14,619 nucleotides of DNA from an uncultured Kineosporia sp. (GTDB lineage: Bacteria > Actinomycetota > Actinomycetes > Actinomycetales > Kineosporiaceae). Below the pieces are notes generated by a model, which saw nothing but the letters and a program-made list of their open reading frames with translations, was not told the origin of the DNA and searched no databases. Below are positions 6,720 to 13,951 of the stretch, piece after piece (the first letter of the stretch is position 1; the number at the start of each line of letters is the position of its first letter). Both the position numbers and the translations under genes were made by a program. The stretch covers positions 1-14,619 of the forward strand of contig CALMAR010000495.1 of assembly GCA_937859855.1 (NCBI GenBank), given 5' to 3'.

Positions 6720-7447
6720 TCGCCGACCAGGGTGATACGCGGATCGTTGAGTGGAATCATCGCGACCCGGTCACCGGGGAACCGTTCGACCCGGAGACGG
6801 TGACGGCGACCGTAACCCCACCCGGCGGTGTCGCGGCAGAGGTGACCGTCTCGCACCCCGGAGACGGGGATTACACGATCGCCGTCACCTACGCGACGCC
6901 CGGGGACTGGCGGATCGACTGGTACTCCACCGGTCCCGCCGAGCACGACGAGATCGCCGTCTACGCCCTCCCCGAAGGCCTCGCCGCGCCCTGGGCTCCG
7001 TCGCTGCGGGAGGTCGCCGCGCACATCCCGTCCCGGACCCGGCAGGCCGGCACCCCGGCGAACCCGGGCGACAACATCCCAGCGAACACGTTCAACGACT
7101 TCACCGAGCCGTCCGGGGACGTCGTCCAGTCGCTGATCGATCGGGCTGTCGGCACGGTCACCGGCCGGCTCGGCACCCCGATCGTGGTCCCCGCATACGC
7201 GGTCGCGTCCGCTGCCGCCGCCCTGTGGGCCGCCTACTGGGTGGAGCTCGGCTGGCCAGAACGCGACGGCGACGTGCAAGTGTGGGCGCAGCTACGCGCC
7301 GACGCTGAAGCGGTCACCGTGTCTGCGGTCGCCGTGAACGTGGGCAACGGCGGCGGCACCACGGCACCTGACGCGGACGCGGTGATCACACCGCTCGCCG
7401 TTCACTCGTTCCCGGCCGGCCCCCGTTGGGCTGACGCCCTCCTGTGA
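6716..7447 (+). CDS. Head-to-tail connector (adaptor-like) with N-terminal Ig-like domain
   Basis: This 243-residue protein overlaps the previous stop by 4 nt (ATGA); GGAGG at 6707-6711 precedes it. Residues 8-85 look like an Ig-like beta-sandwich, with the pattern G-D-Y-T-I followed by PGDWRIDWYSTGP and a final acidic strand (EIAVYAL). Residues ~93-210 match the helical actinophage connector/adaptor pattern: a start resembling LREVAAHIPSRTR, then FNDFTEPSGDVVQSLIDRAV, and a hydrophobic Ala-rich helix (AVASAAAALWAAYWVELG). The protein would sit between portal and tail, closing the neck. Its place immediately before the gp10-like and tail terminator genes supports this. The Ig-like domain is an extra; it may bind the capsid or neck surface. 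The connector assignment is fairly confident, the Ig-like domain moderately so. Confidence 0.78.
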   Translation: MIADQGDTRIVEWNHRDPVTGEPFDPETVTATVTPPGGVAAEVTVSHPGDGDYTIAVTYATPGDWRIDWYSTGPAEHDEIAVYALPEGLAAPWAPSLREVAAHIPSRTRQAGTPANPGDNIPANTFNDFTEPSGDVVQSLIDRAVGTVTGRLGTPIVVPAYAVASAAAALWAAYWVELGWPERDGDVQVWAQLRADAEAVTVSAVAVNVGNGGGTTAPDADAVITPLAVHSFPAGPRWADALL

Positions 7448-7497
7448 CGGCTGGCATGATGGCCGTGGGGTCGCAAGGGGCGCACACACACGACTGT

Positions 7498-7501
7498 GGA
7501 G
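7498..7501 (+). promoter_or_regulatory. Ribosome-binding site deciding ATG 7511
   Basis: GGAG lies 9 nt before ATG 7511. An alternative in-frame GTG at 7496 would include this site in its own coding sequence and has no purine-rich site upstream. ATG 7511 is therefore preferred, giving a product five residues shorter. Confidence 0.6.
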
Positions 7502-7510
7502 CGTTTCGAC

Positions 7511-7783
7511 ATGACAACGAAGACCGAGAAGCCAGCTGACCCGGGTGTTGTGCAGGTCGCTGAAGGGTCGATCGTGGTGCCGCCCGCGGCGGCGAACGCC
7601 CGGCCTCTTCCCCCGCCGACTCCGGAGGAGATCGACGCTGAGTGGAACCGCTGGGTCGCCGTCGTGGACATCCCCTACGGCACGGCGATCGCGATCCCGC
7701 AGGGTGGGAAGGTTCCCGCGTCACACCCCCTGTTCGACCAGTGGAAGGCCGAGGGCCTCGTCGAGGCCGCGCCCAAGGGGTAA
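7511..7783 (+). CDS. Small hypothetical neck-region protein (90 aa)
   Basis: The start is ATG 7511, chosen over GTG 7496 because of the GGAG at 7498-7501. The N-terminal ~30 residues are Lys/Pro/Ala-rich and probably disordered (KTEKPADPG, then VVPPAAANARPLPPP). A small folded part follows, with EEIDAEWNRWVAVVDIPYG and then GGKVPASHPLFDQWKAEGLV. The V-P-A-x-H-P-L motif with a final 'glv' resembles small proteins often found between connector genes in actinophages, which have no assigned function as far as I know. It lies between the connector and the gp10-like gene, and its stop is 3 nt before the next start. It may be a neck accessory or capsid-associated protein. Confidence 0.75.
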   Translation: MTTKTEKPADPGVVQVAEGSIVVPPAAANARPLPPPTPEEIDAEWNRWVAVVDIPYGTAIAIPQGGKVPASHPLFDQWKAEGLVEAAPKG

Positions 7784-7786
7784 CCG

Positions 7787-8170
7787 ATGGGTGACGTAAC
7801 GATCGTCTGGGATGAGGCGAACCTCAACGCCCTCCTCAACTCCCCAGCTGGCCCCGTGGGTGCGCTCACGGTGAAGGTGCTGCAGGAGATCGCGCAGGAG
7901 GCGAAACGCCGCGCCCCGGTGGGTGAGCCGTCGCACACCCCGGAAGGTCACCCGGCCGGGTACCTGCGGTCGCAGATCGACTGGCGCCTCATCGGCGGCG
8001 GGGGCATGCCAGCGGGGCGGGTCGAGTCTCCGGCGGTCACGTCGGCGGCGAACCCCCGAGGCCCGGGCCAGCCGTACGCGTACGAGCAGGAGACGACAGG
8101 CGCGCCGCACTGGCCTGCTCACCCGTACCTCGTCCCCGCCGTCCTCGATGTGGCGGCCAGGTACCAGTGA
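7787..8170 (+). CDS. HK97 gp10-like neck / head-tail joining protein
   Basis: This 127-residue protein has AAGGGG (7775-7780) 6 nt before its ATG. The sequence fits the HK97 gp10-like morphogenesis family. It has an N-terminal helical part (ALTVKVLQEIAQEAKRRAPV), a central segment PSHTPEGHPAGYLRSQIDWR, and the characteristic ending PYAYEQETTGAPHWPAHPYL followed by VPAVLDVAARYQ. Family members act at the interface of connector and tail. The stop overlaps the next gene by 4 nt (GTGA), indicating translational coupling. The order connector, gp10-like, terminator is standard for siphoviruses and supports the call. Confidence 0.8.
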   Translation: MGDVTIVWDEANLNALLNSPAGPVGALTVKVLQEIAQEAKRRAPVGEPSHTPEGHPAGYLRSQIDWRLIGGGGMPAGRVESPAVTSAANPRGPGQPYAYEQETTGAPHWPAHPYLVPAVLDVAARYQ

Positions 8171-8637
8171 CCGTCCCGTCGTACACCCGGCCGGACTACA
8201 CGGTGGACGCGGAGGGGTTCACGCGGGCGTGGGCGCTGTCGGTGCCCGGTCTCGTCGGCCCGGGCGGTGTCCTGACCGGTCTCCACATCGGCGGCGACGT
8301 GAGGTCACCGGGCCGGGGCGCGATCGCCGCTGTCGGGCTCACCGGTGACGTCCGCGACGTCGACATGGAGGGGCTCGGCGATCAGGCGCGGGTGTCGTTC
8401 CTGGTGAAGTCGATCGGCCGGGGGAACGCGGGCGCGATCGCCGAATGCGAGGGCGCCGCCCGCCGCCTCGCCGGATTCTGCCGGACCGCCGAGCAGGGCA
8501 CCCTGGTCACGAAACCGGACGGGTCGCAGGCGGTCCTCGCGTACGTGCACACCGTCTACGGGCCGACCCCGGCGGAGGGCGGCGCGAACGTCGCCTACCG
8601 GGTCGACGCCACCTTCGTGTGGCAGAAGGTGCTGTAA
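8167..8637 (+). CDS. Probable tail terminator
   Basis: This 156-residue protein starts at GTG 8167, which overlaps the previous TGA. It is mainly beta-structured in appearance (YTVDAEGFTRAWALSV, then GLGDQARVSFLVKSIG) and ends in AYRVDATFVWQKVL. The call rests mainly on position: it is the last gene of the neck set, right before the probable tube protein, where the tail terminator lies in siphoviruses. Its length also suits that family. Tail terminators form a hexameric ring that stops tube growth and docks the tail to the head. No decisive motif is visible, so another tail-completion protein is possible. Confidence 0.6.
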   Translation: MTVPSYTRPDYTVDAEGFTRAWALSVPGLVGPGGVLTGLHIGGDVRSPGRGAIAAVGLTGDVRDVDMEGLGDQARVSFLVKSIGRGNAGAIAECEGAARRLAGFCRTAEQGTLVTKPDGSQAVLAYVHTVYGPTPAEGGANVAYRVDATFVWQKVL

Positions 8638-8653
8638 GCCGGTCGTACAGCAG

Positions 8654-8672
8654 ACGACGGACGTTCCGTCGT
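8654..8672 (+). terminator. Hairpin 1: perfect 8-bp stem, 3-nt loop
   Basis: ACGACGGA, loop CGT, then TCCGTCGT. It begins 17 nt after the stop of the probable tail terminator. There is no T-tract, so it is not a classical intrinsic terminator. It may act as a T-less actinobacterial-type terminator or a processing/stability element. Confidence 0.5.
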
Positions 8673-8694
8673 GGCATCATGTGGGCGGGGTCGA

Positions 8695-8711
8695 GGGTCC
8701 GTAGCGGACCC
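8695..8711 (+). promoter_or_regulatory. Hairpin 2: perfect 7-bp GC-rich stem, loop TAG
   Basis: GGGTCCG, loop TAG, then CGGACCC. It lies 22 nt after hairpin 1. No T-run follows it. Confidence 0.5.
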
Positions 8712-8723
8712 GCCGCCACCACT

Positions 8724-8738
8724 CCTGGGTAGCCCGGG
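8724..8738 (+). promoter_or_regulatory. Hairpin 3: 6-bp stem with one G-T pair, loop TAG
   Basis: CCTGGG, loop TAG, then CCCGGG. It has the same TAG loop as hairpin 2 and lies 12 nt after it. It is the weakest of the three stems and the closest to the ribosome-binding site. Confidence 0.4.
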
Positions 8739-8771
8739 AACCGGTGCGGCCATGTCGAGAGGCACGACCCC

Positions 8772-9371
8772 ATGCCCGCAGTAGCCGTCCCCGTCGGTGC
8801 CATCCTGCAGGGGCCCGGCACCCTGTACACGGCGGTCCTCGGGACCAGCCTCCCGGGTTCCGGCGCTGGCGGTGTCGTTGCCGGGTCGAAGTTCACCGAC
8901 GCTTGGGGCGCTTCCTGGGTTCTCGTCGGCGCCACCCGTTCTGGGTCGCAGTTCCGGTGGAAGGTCAACGCCGCTGGCGTGTACGTCGCCGAATACTTGG
9001 ACCCGCTTCTGTACTCGACGACCGACCGGGAAATCGGCGTCGCGTTCGACATGTCGCAGACCACCCTCGCCAGTTTCGCGATCGGCCTCAACGGCGGCAC
9101 CACGACCACCGTGTCTGGCACCGGTCCGACCACGCTTTCGAAGTACGGGCCGCCCGTGGTCGGCGCCGAGGTGCGGCGGATGATCGGCTGGGAGTCCAAC
9201 GACTCGACCGTCCGGATCTTCTGGTACCAAAACTTCCAGTCCGGTGAGCTGGTGATGTCGAACGCGAAGGCACCCGAGTTCGCCAGCCTGCCCGTGTCGT
9301 TCCTGACTGAGCAGCCCGCGTCCGGTGACCCGTTCAACATCTTCACCGCCGGCACCGTCCGGGTCGGCTGA
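8772..9371 (+). CDS. Major tail protein (tail tube)
   Basis: This 199-residue protein starts at ATG 8772 with GAGAGG at 8757-8762. Features typical of actinophage tube proteins are an N-terminal strand region followed by a Gly/Ser-rich loop, DPLLYSTTDREIGVAFDMSQ, TLASFAIGLNGGTTTTVSG, and a C-terminal part with SNAKAPEFASLPVSF and a final FNIFTAGTVRVG. The protein would polymerise into stacked hexameric rings around the tape measure. Its position after the terminator and directly before the chaperone pair and tape measure is diagnostic. It is preceded by the only sizeable non-coding leader in the window, which fits high and separately tuned expression. Its stop overlaps the next start (TGATG). 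Confidence 0.85.
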   Translation: MPAVAVPVGAILQGPGTLYTAVLGTSLPGSGAGGVVAGSKFTDAWGASWVLVGATRSGSQFRWKVNAAGVYVAEYLDPLLYSTTDREIGVAFDMSQTTLASFAIGLNGGTTTTVSGTGPTTLSKYGPPVVGAEVRRMIGWESNDSTVRIFWYQNFQSGELVMSNAKAPEFASLPVSFLTEQPASGDPFNIFTAGTVRVG

Positions 9372-9934
9372 TGACCGCCGAAATCGCTGAGACCGCTGCG
9401 GCATCCGAGGTGGCGGTGCCAGATGTTGGAACCGTCACCTGGCATGGGCTGACCATCCGGGTGCCGCTGGGAGGCGGCTCCGGGTCGGCGCTGCGGTTCT
9501 CCTACCGGCTCGTCCAGTCCGACGGAAAGTCCGCGCAAGGCCGGGACCGGTTGAACCGCGACCCGGAAGATCCGGCCGGTTTGGCGTTGATGCATGAGGC
9601 GCGGACGCTGGCGCAGGCCGCAGTTTACGAGCTGCTGCAGTCCACGGTCGGCGCCGAGCAGGTCGACGCCGTGCTGGACCTGGCCGACACCTTGGATGTC
9701 ACCGAGGTCGACCTGATCCGGCTCGCCGGTGAAGTGAACGCGGTGCGCGCCGCCCGCCCTACGAAGCCGTCCACCGGATCCTCGGATGGGCGGTCACCGA
9801 GTGGGGATGGCTCAACGGACAGTGGGTCTGGCGGCACGGCGACAGTGACGGAACTGACGCCGAGGGAGATGCAGAAACGGCAAGAGGCTGGACGGATGGG
9901 GCCAGTCGGCCAGGCGGTGGGCTCCTACGTCTGA
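9371..9934 (+). CDS. Tail assembly chaperone G (short, unshifted product)
   Basis: This 187-residue protein overlaps the tube gene stop by 1 nt. Residues 1-~130 look like a folded, mostly helical chaperone (TWHGLTIRVPLGGG at the front, then MHEARTLAQAAVYELLQSTV and VDAVLDLADTLDVTEVDLIR). After ~130 the zero frame becomes Ser/Thr/Gly-rich (SSDGRSPSGDGSTDSGSGG), while the -1 frame becomes protein-like. This is the classic G/T arrangement of tail chaperones upstream of the tape measure, as in lambda gpG/gpGT. G coats the tape measure, and the rarer shifted GT recruits tube protein. The low-complexity tail may simply be the cost of carrying a second frame. Confidence 0.83.
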   Translation: MTAEIAETAAASEVAVPDVGTVTWHGLTIRVPLGGGSGSALRFSYRLVQSDGKSAQGRDRLNRDPEDPAGLALMHEARTLAQAAVYELLQSTVGAEQVDAVLDLADTLDVTEVDLIRLAGEVNAVRAARPTKPSTGSSDGRSPSGDGSTDSGSGGTATVTELTPREMQKRQEAGRMGPVGQAVGSYV

Positions 9935-10095
9935 GCCTCCGCGACTTCTGCGACGCGGCATGGGCGGCGCTGGTGGAGGACTTGGACGCCGACGCCCGGG
10001 ACCGGATAGCGGGCGAACTGGCCCGCCCGCTCGGCTGGTCGCAGGAGCAGGAGCAGGCCGGAATCGATGCGTGGCGTCAGAGCATGGGGTGGTGA
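9733..10095 (+). CDS. Tail assembly chaperone T extension, expressed as G-T by -1 frameshift
   Basis: In the frame one base back from G, the sequence is open from 9733 (after TGA 9730-9732) to TGA 10093-10095. It encodes PYEAVHRILGWAVTEWGWLN early and SLRDFCDAAWAALVEDL, RDRIAGELARPLGW and AGIDAWRQSMGW at the end. The Trp-rich and helical composition looks like a true gpT domain. The frame has no good start codon or ribosome-binding site, and it ends 5 nt before the tape measure ATG. All of this fits expression as a G-T fusion. If the shift occurs near 9758, the fusion has about 241 residues. The frame overlaps G by ~200 nt. Confidence 0.8.
   Translation, partial: SERGARRPPYEAVHRILGWAVTEWGWLNGQWVWRHGDSDGTDAEGDAETARGWTDGASRPGGGLLRLSLRDFCDAAWAALVEDLDADARDRIAGELARPLGWSQEQEQAGIDAWRQSMGW
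9755..9763 (+). other. Candidate -1 frameshift site
   Basis: In the G frame, CGC (9755) and CCT (9758) are followed by ACG. A prolyl-tRNA on CCT could slip back one base to CCC (9757-9759), after which reading continues with TAC into the T frame. The region is early in the overlap and matches the point where G loses and T gains protein-like sequence. It is not a canonical X-XXY-YYZ heptamer, and I found none in 9733-9934, so the exact site is uncertain. Confidence 0.35.
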
Positions 10096-10100
10096 CGTAG

Positions 10101-12584
10101 ATGGCTGGCGCTCTGCTCACCGCGTACATCGACGTCCGCGCCAAAGCCGACTCACTGAAACCGGACATCGAGGCGCCGGCGAAGGCAGCCGGGCAGGCAG
10201 CCGGTCAGGCCGCTGGCCGGGAGTTCGGCCGCTCCTACACCCAGACCGCCGCATCGGGCGCGTCTGGGGTTAACGCGGAGATGCGGAAGCAGGGCGTGCA
10301 AGCCGGTAACTCCCTCGTTGACGGGGTGAAGCAGTCCAGCCGGAAACTGTCAGAGACCACGAAGGCGCTGTACGCGGCGGGCGGCGCTGCAGCTGGGGCG
10401 GCGCTCGCCGCGGGTATCGCTACCAACCTTGAGTTCGGTTCGGCCAATGCGAAACTCCGCGCGCAGCTTGGCCTCACGAAGACCGACTCAGCCGCGTACG
10501 GCAAAGCGGCCGGTCAGATTTACGCCCAGAACTGGGGCGGCTCGATCGACGACGTGGACGACGCCCTGGTGTCGGTGAAGCAGAACCTGCAGGGGGTTGC
10601 CGACACGTCCCTGGCCAGCCTGCAGAAACTTACCCCCGAGTTCCTGGCGTTCAGCGACACCTACGGCAAGAGCGTCGAGGAGACCACCCGGTCTGTCACA
10701 CAGCTGCTGCGGACCGGTCTGGCGCCGAACGCGCAGGCCGCGCTCGACGTCCTCACGAAGGGGTTCCAGAACGGCCTGAACTCCGCTGATGACCTCCTGG
10801 ACACCGTCGATGAGTACTCGACCGTGTTCCGCCAGCTCGGCCTGTCCAGCCAGGACGCGCTCGGCCTGCTGCAGCAGGGGGTGAAGGCTGGCGCCCGGGA
10901 CACCGACACCCTCGCCGACGCTCTGAAAGAGCTCACGATCCGCGCGTCGGACGGGACCGCAGCGGCCGGGTTCAAGCTGATCGGCGTCAACGCGCAGGAG
11001 ATGCGGGACGCCATCGTGAAAGGCGGCCCCCCGGCGCGGGCGGCGCTCGAACAGATCCTCACCGGGATCTCCGCGATCCGGGACCCAGCGGAACGTTCCC
11101 AGGCGGCACTGGCCATCTTCGGGACGAAAGCGGAAGACCTGCAGGGCGCCCTGTCGGGTCTCGACCTCGACTCGGCCGCCGCCGGGTTCGGGAAGACCGC
11201 CGGTGCCGCGCAGCAGATGACCAACTCCATCGGCGACAACGCCGCATCCAAGATCGAGTCCTACCGGCGGAAACTGCAGCTGCTGGTCGCGGAGGCTGTG
11301 AACCTGCCCGGTCCGCTCGGTGACGGTGCCGCGACGGTCGCCGCGTTCGGGACGCAGGCTCTCACCGCTGTCGGTGCGGTCGCTCAGGTCGTGACCGCCG
11401 TCCGCGGGTTCCGCGCCGCTCAGGTCGGGGCCACGGAGGCGACAGTCGCGGATACGGCTGCGGTGCTGGCGAATACGAAAGCGATGCAGGGAGAAGCTGT
11501 CGCCGCTGGTGAGGCTGCCGCCGCGACAGCGGGCGGCGCTGGTGCTGGCGCTGCGGCGGCGGCAGCCGCTGGCGGCGGTTTCCTGGGCAAGGTCGGCGGG
11601 TTCTTCGCCGGGGCTGCCGGGAAAGTCGCCGGGGGGATCGGGTTGCGATCCGGCGCTGGCCTGGTCGGCACCGGCATCGGCGGGAAACTCAGCCAGGACA
11701 AGGTGTTCGCCGATCTCGTGAAAGACGGGCACGCCGACGAAGCCGCGAAATCGTTCAAGCTCGCCACTGAGGAGATGAAGAAGTTCGGGCAGACCGAGGA
11801 CCAGGTCCGCTCCCACTTCCCCCTGTACACGGCGGCGGTCGCTGCGGCGTCGGGTGCGACGAAAGAGAACGCGGCAGCGACCACGCAGGCCAGTACCCGC
11901 GCCGACCTGTACGCCGCGTCCCTGCACAGCATCCCGGCGCGCACCGTGAGCGATGTTGAGGCGGACATAAGCCAGGCCACGGCGAGGGTCGCGGAGATGA
12001 AACGAAGGCTGGCGGACCCCCACCTGACGAACCCGGAGAAGACGAAGCTCCGGGCCGACATTTCAGCGGCGCAGTCGCGGATCCGGCAGCTGAAGGGGGA
12101 GCTGAATTCGATCCCGGACCAGACGGTCCACGTCACGATCGCTGAGCGGCTGGTTCAGAGCGCCGCCGCGTACAACTCCGGGATCAGGTCGGGTATCCAG
12201 CTCAGGGCCGGCGGTGGCCCGGTGTTCGGGCGGGGTACCGAGACGTCGGATTCGATCGATGCGCGGCTGTCGAACAACGAGCACATCTGGACTGCGGCCG
12301 AGGTCCGGGCCGCGGGCGGGCACGCCGCGGTCGAACGGTTGCGGAAGCAGGCCCTTGCCGGTCTGCATGACCTGTCGAACGCGAAAACGATGATCGTGTC
12401 CGAGCGCCGGGCTCCGTCCAGCGCGCAGCCCGTGCCGGGTCCGGCTGTGATGCGGATGCACCCTGACGACCTGGCGGCGCTCGCTGAGGCGATCTCGTCG
12501 CGGCCGATCATGCTGGACGGCACCCGTGTGGACCGGGCGCTCGGCCAGTACGCGTCGGTGATATCCCGGACCGGGCGGCGCTGA
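10101..12584 (+). CDS. Tape measure protein
   Basis: This 827-residue protein, the longest gene here, lies right after the G/T pair as expected. The N-terminus (LTAYIDVRAKADSLKPDIE) is typical of actinophage tape measures. Residues ~90-108 form a hydrophobic Ala/Gly segment. Residues ~115-400 resemble the minor-tail core domain, including NGLNSADDLLDTVDEYSTVF. Residues 408-436 and 470-525 are Ala/Gly-rich hydrophobic stretches. Residues ~616-668 form a charged coiled coil (ATARVAEMKRRLADP, then AAQSRIRQLKGELNSIPDQT). The C-terminal motif GRGTETSDSIDARLSNNEHI followed by WTAAEVRAAGG is a common tape measure signature. At ~1.5 Å per residue, tail length would be near 120 nm; this is a rule-of-thumb estimate. 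The protein fills the tube and may help DNA enter the cell. Its stop overlaps the next gene by 1 nt. No peptidase or lysozyme domain is seen. Confidence 0.93.
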   Translation: MAGALLTAYIDVRAKADSLKPDIEAPAKAAGQAAGQAAGREFGRSYTQTAASGASGVNAEMRKQGVQAGNSLVDGVKQSSRKLSETTKALYAAGGAAAGAALAAGIATNLEFGSANAKLRAQLGLTKTDSAAYGKAAGQIYAQNWGGSIDDVDDALVSVKQNLQGVADTSLASLQKLTPEFLAFSDTYGKSVEETTRSVTQLLRTGLAPNAQAALDVLTKGFQNGLNSADDLLDTVDEYSTVFRQLGLSSQDALGLLQQGVKAGARDTDTLADALKELTIRASDGTAAAGFKLIGVNAQEMRDAIVKGGPPARAALEQILTGISAIRDPAERSQAALAIFGTKAEDLQGALSGLDLDSAAAGFGKTAGAAQQMTNSIGDNAASKIESYRRKLQLLVAEAVNLPGPLGDGAATVAAFGTQALTAVGAVAQVVTAVRGFRAAQVGATEATVADTAAVLANTKAMQGEAVAAGEAAAATAGGAGAGAAAAAAAGGGFLGKVGGFFAGAAGKVAGGIGLRSGAGLVGTGIGGKLSQDKVFADLVKDGHADEAAKSFKLATEEMKKFGQTEDQVRSHFPLYTAAVAAASGATKENAAATTQASTRADLYAASLHSIPARTVSDVEADISQATARVAEMKRRLADPHLTNPEKTKLRADISAAQSRIRQLKGELNSIPDQTVHVTIAERLVQSAAAYNSGIRSGIQLRAGGGPVFGRGTETSDSIDARLSNNEHIWTAAEVRAAGGHAAVERLRKQALAGLHDLSNAKTMIVSERRAPSSAQPVPGPAVMRMHPDDLAALAEAISSRPIMLDGTRVDRALGQYASVISRTGRR

Positions 12585-13951
12585 TGGCCACCGTCCAGTT
12601 CGTCGACTCGATCGTCGCCAGCCCCACAGTGCTGCTGGACTGCAACAGCCCGACCGGCAGTTTCATGCTGCAGGCCGATGGGATCGACATGTCCCCGCCG
12701 CCGTTCCGGCGGCAGTTGATCTCCAACGCGATGACCGAGGGCGAGGATCTCGCTGACCTGGTCGCCGGTAACCGGGTCGTCAAGTTCGGTGTGCAGGTGC
12801 TGCCCGCGTCCGGGTCGTCGATCGCGTCCGCGGTGCGCACTCTCGGCCGGCTGCTCCGCAACGAGGCGATCCTGAAGGTGCAGCTGAACGGCGCTCCGGG
12901 GCCGGTGTTTTTCCAGACGCTGCCGGCTCCGGATTGGGCGCATGTGATGGACCGGCTGCAGGCGGCCCGGTCGTCCGCGCGGCTGGAGATCCCGGCGAAG
13001 CCGTTCGCGCTCGGCCTGGAAACGGTCATCGGCAACGCGATCTCCGTGAATAACGATCCGGCGGCTGGGTCGAACCCGTTGTACTTCGACACGGGCGTCA
13101 TCGGCGGCGACGTTGAAACCCCGCTGTATCTGCGGACTTCCACCGACCTGTCCGGCGCGACGTGCATCATCGGTGTCCGCCGGCACGGCACCGTCACCAA
13201 CTTCCCGGCCCCCGACCAGGCCGAGAGCATGACGATGGGCACCAACACCACCACGCAGGCTTACAGCTCGCTCGCGTCCGGTGGGGGCGGGACGGCGAAC
13301 AACTGGGTGCGGTGCACGTTCGGCACCACAGGGTGGGCGACCCGCCTCTCCGGGGTCGTCCCCGACGCGACAGCGACCGCGGACATGCGCGGCCGGTACG
13401 CCGCCTACGCGCGGGTGAAGAAGTCCGCCGCGAACGGGTCCGTGATGCAGGCCCGCCTGCAGCTCGGCGCTGGGTCGTCGATCTACGGGCCGTCGTTCGT
13501 CGTGCCTGAGTCCACGACGTGGCAGTACATGCGGGTCGGGGAGTTCCAGGTGCCGTTCGGGTTCAAAGGCGAGCAGGACGGGTACGGGCCGGCGCTGCCC
13601 GCCGGGCCGCTCACGGCCGGGTTGCAGGCGACCCTCGTGTCCGGGTCGGCGTCGCTGGACGTCGACTGCCTCGCGTGGCTGCCAGCCGATGAGGAACTCG
13701 TCGAAGTGCAGTGGACGTCGCAGTCGGGCAGCACGTTCGTGATGGACGGCCCCAACGACGACTGCTACCTCCGGTCGGCGACCCCGGCCGCAGTGTCCGC
13801 GACCGTCGGGTTCCCCCAATTCCCCGGGGGGCTGCCGTATCTGGCGCCCGGCATCGCGAACCGGGTGTTCTTCATCGACAAGGACGGCCCGCTCATCCAG
13901 GCGACCACGTTCTACGCGTCGTACTGGCCGCGGTACCTGTGGGTGGTCTGA
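12584..13951 (+). CDS. Minor tail protein, distal tail (Dit)-like, with inserted beta-sandwich
   Basis: This 455-residue protein is the first gene after the tape measure, the usual place of the distal tail protein. Residues 1-~150 fit a Dit-type N-terminal domain (FMLQADGIDMSPPPFRRQLI, then VVKFGVQVLPASGSSIASAV and ARLEIPAKPFALG). Residues ~165-365 look like an added all-beta, carbohydrate-binding-like domain (YLRTSTDLSGATCIIGVRRH, and later TTWQYMRVGEFQVPF, then SASLDVDCLAWLPADE). Residues 370-455 return to a compact C-terminal segment ending ASYWPRYLWVV. Dit proteins form the ring that joins the tube to the tip. The extra domain could contact host glycans. The start is ATG 12584, overlapping the tape measure stop; no strong ribosome-binding site is present. 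Confidence 0.75.
   Translation: MATVQFVDSIVASPTVLLDCNSPTGSFMLQADGIDMSPPPFRRQLISNAMTEGEDLADLVAGNRVVKFGVQVLPASGSSIASAVRTLGRLLRNEAILKVQLNGAPGPVFFQTLPAPDWAHVMDRLQAARSSARLEIPAKPFALGLETVIGNAISVNNDPAAGSNPLYFDTGVIGGDVETPLYLRTSTDLSGATCIIGVRRHGTVTNFPAPDQAESMTMGTNTTTQAYSSLASGGGGTANNWVRCTFGTTGWATRLSGVVPDATATADMRGRYAAYARVKKSAANGSVMQARLQLGAGSSIYGPSFVVPESTTWQYMRVGEFQVPFGFKGEQDGYGPALPAGPLTAGLQATLVSGSASLDVDCLAWLPADEELVEVQWTSQSGSTFVMDGPNDDCYLRSATPAAVSATVGFPQFPGGLPYLAPGIANRVFFIDKDGPLIQATTFYASYWPRYLWVV

Larger units (their letters stand above)
8638..8771 (+). promoter_or_regulatory. Intergenic leader with three hairpins before the major tail protein gene
   Basis: This 134-bp gap is the longest in a window where most junctions overlap. 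It holds three short inverted repeats in a row (8654-8672, 8695-8711 and 8724-8738) and a GAGAGG ribosome-binding site at 8757-8762, 9 nt before ATG 8772. No convincing -35/-10 pair was found. The gap separates neck genes from the gene expected to need the highest expression, so a role in termination, RNA processing or mRNA stability is plausible. Confidence 0.65.

Noticed and set aside
7448..7510. Weak inverted repeat around GGCTGGCATGATGGCC
   Set aside because: Only about three pairs form at the ends; too weak for a terminator or operator.
8655..8695. Possible sigma-70-like promoter near hairpin 1 (TTCCGT and GCATCAT words)
   Set aside because: Matches to -35 and -10 consensus are poor and overlap the hairpin; not enough to call a promoter.
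8680..8732. Small frame beginning at the ATG at 8680 in the tube leader
   Set aside because: About 17 codons, with no ribosome-binding site and overlapping hairpins; no support as a gene.
10488..12023. Minus-strand open frame of 511 codons inside the tape measure gene
   Set aside because: The composition is that of a shadow frame, and the + strand carries clear tape measure motifs throughout.
10101..12584. Lysozyme or peptidase domain inside the tape measure
   Set aside because: No HxxxD/NlpC-type or glutamate-based lysozyme motif was found in the expected central or C-terminal regions.
12155..13819. Long minus-strand open frame (554 codons) opposite the tape measure end and Dit gene
   Set aside because: It is antisense to two well-supported overlapping genes, is Arg/Pro/Gly-rich as expected of a GC-rich shadow frame, and has no recognisable domain.
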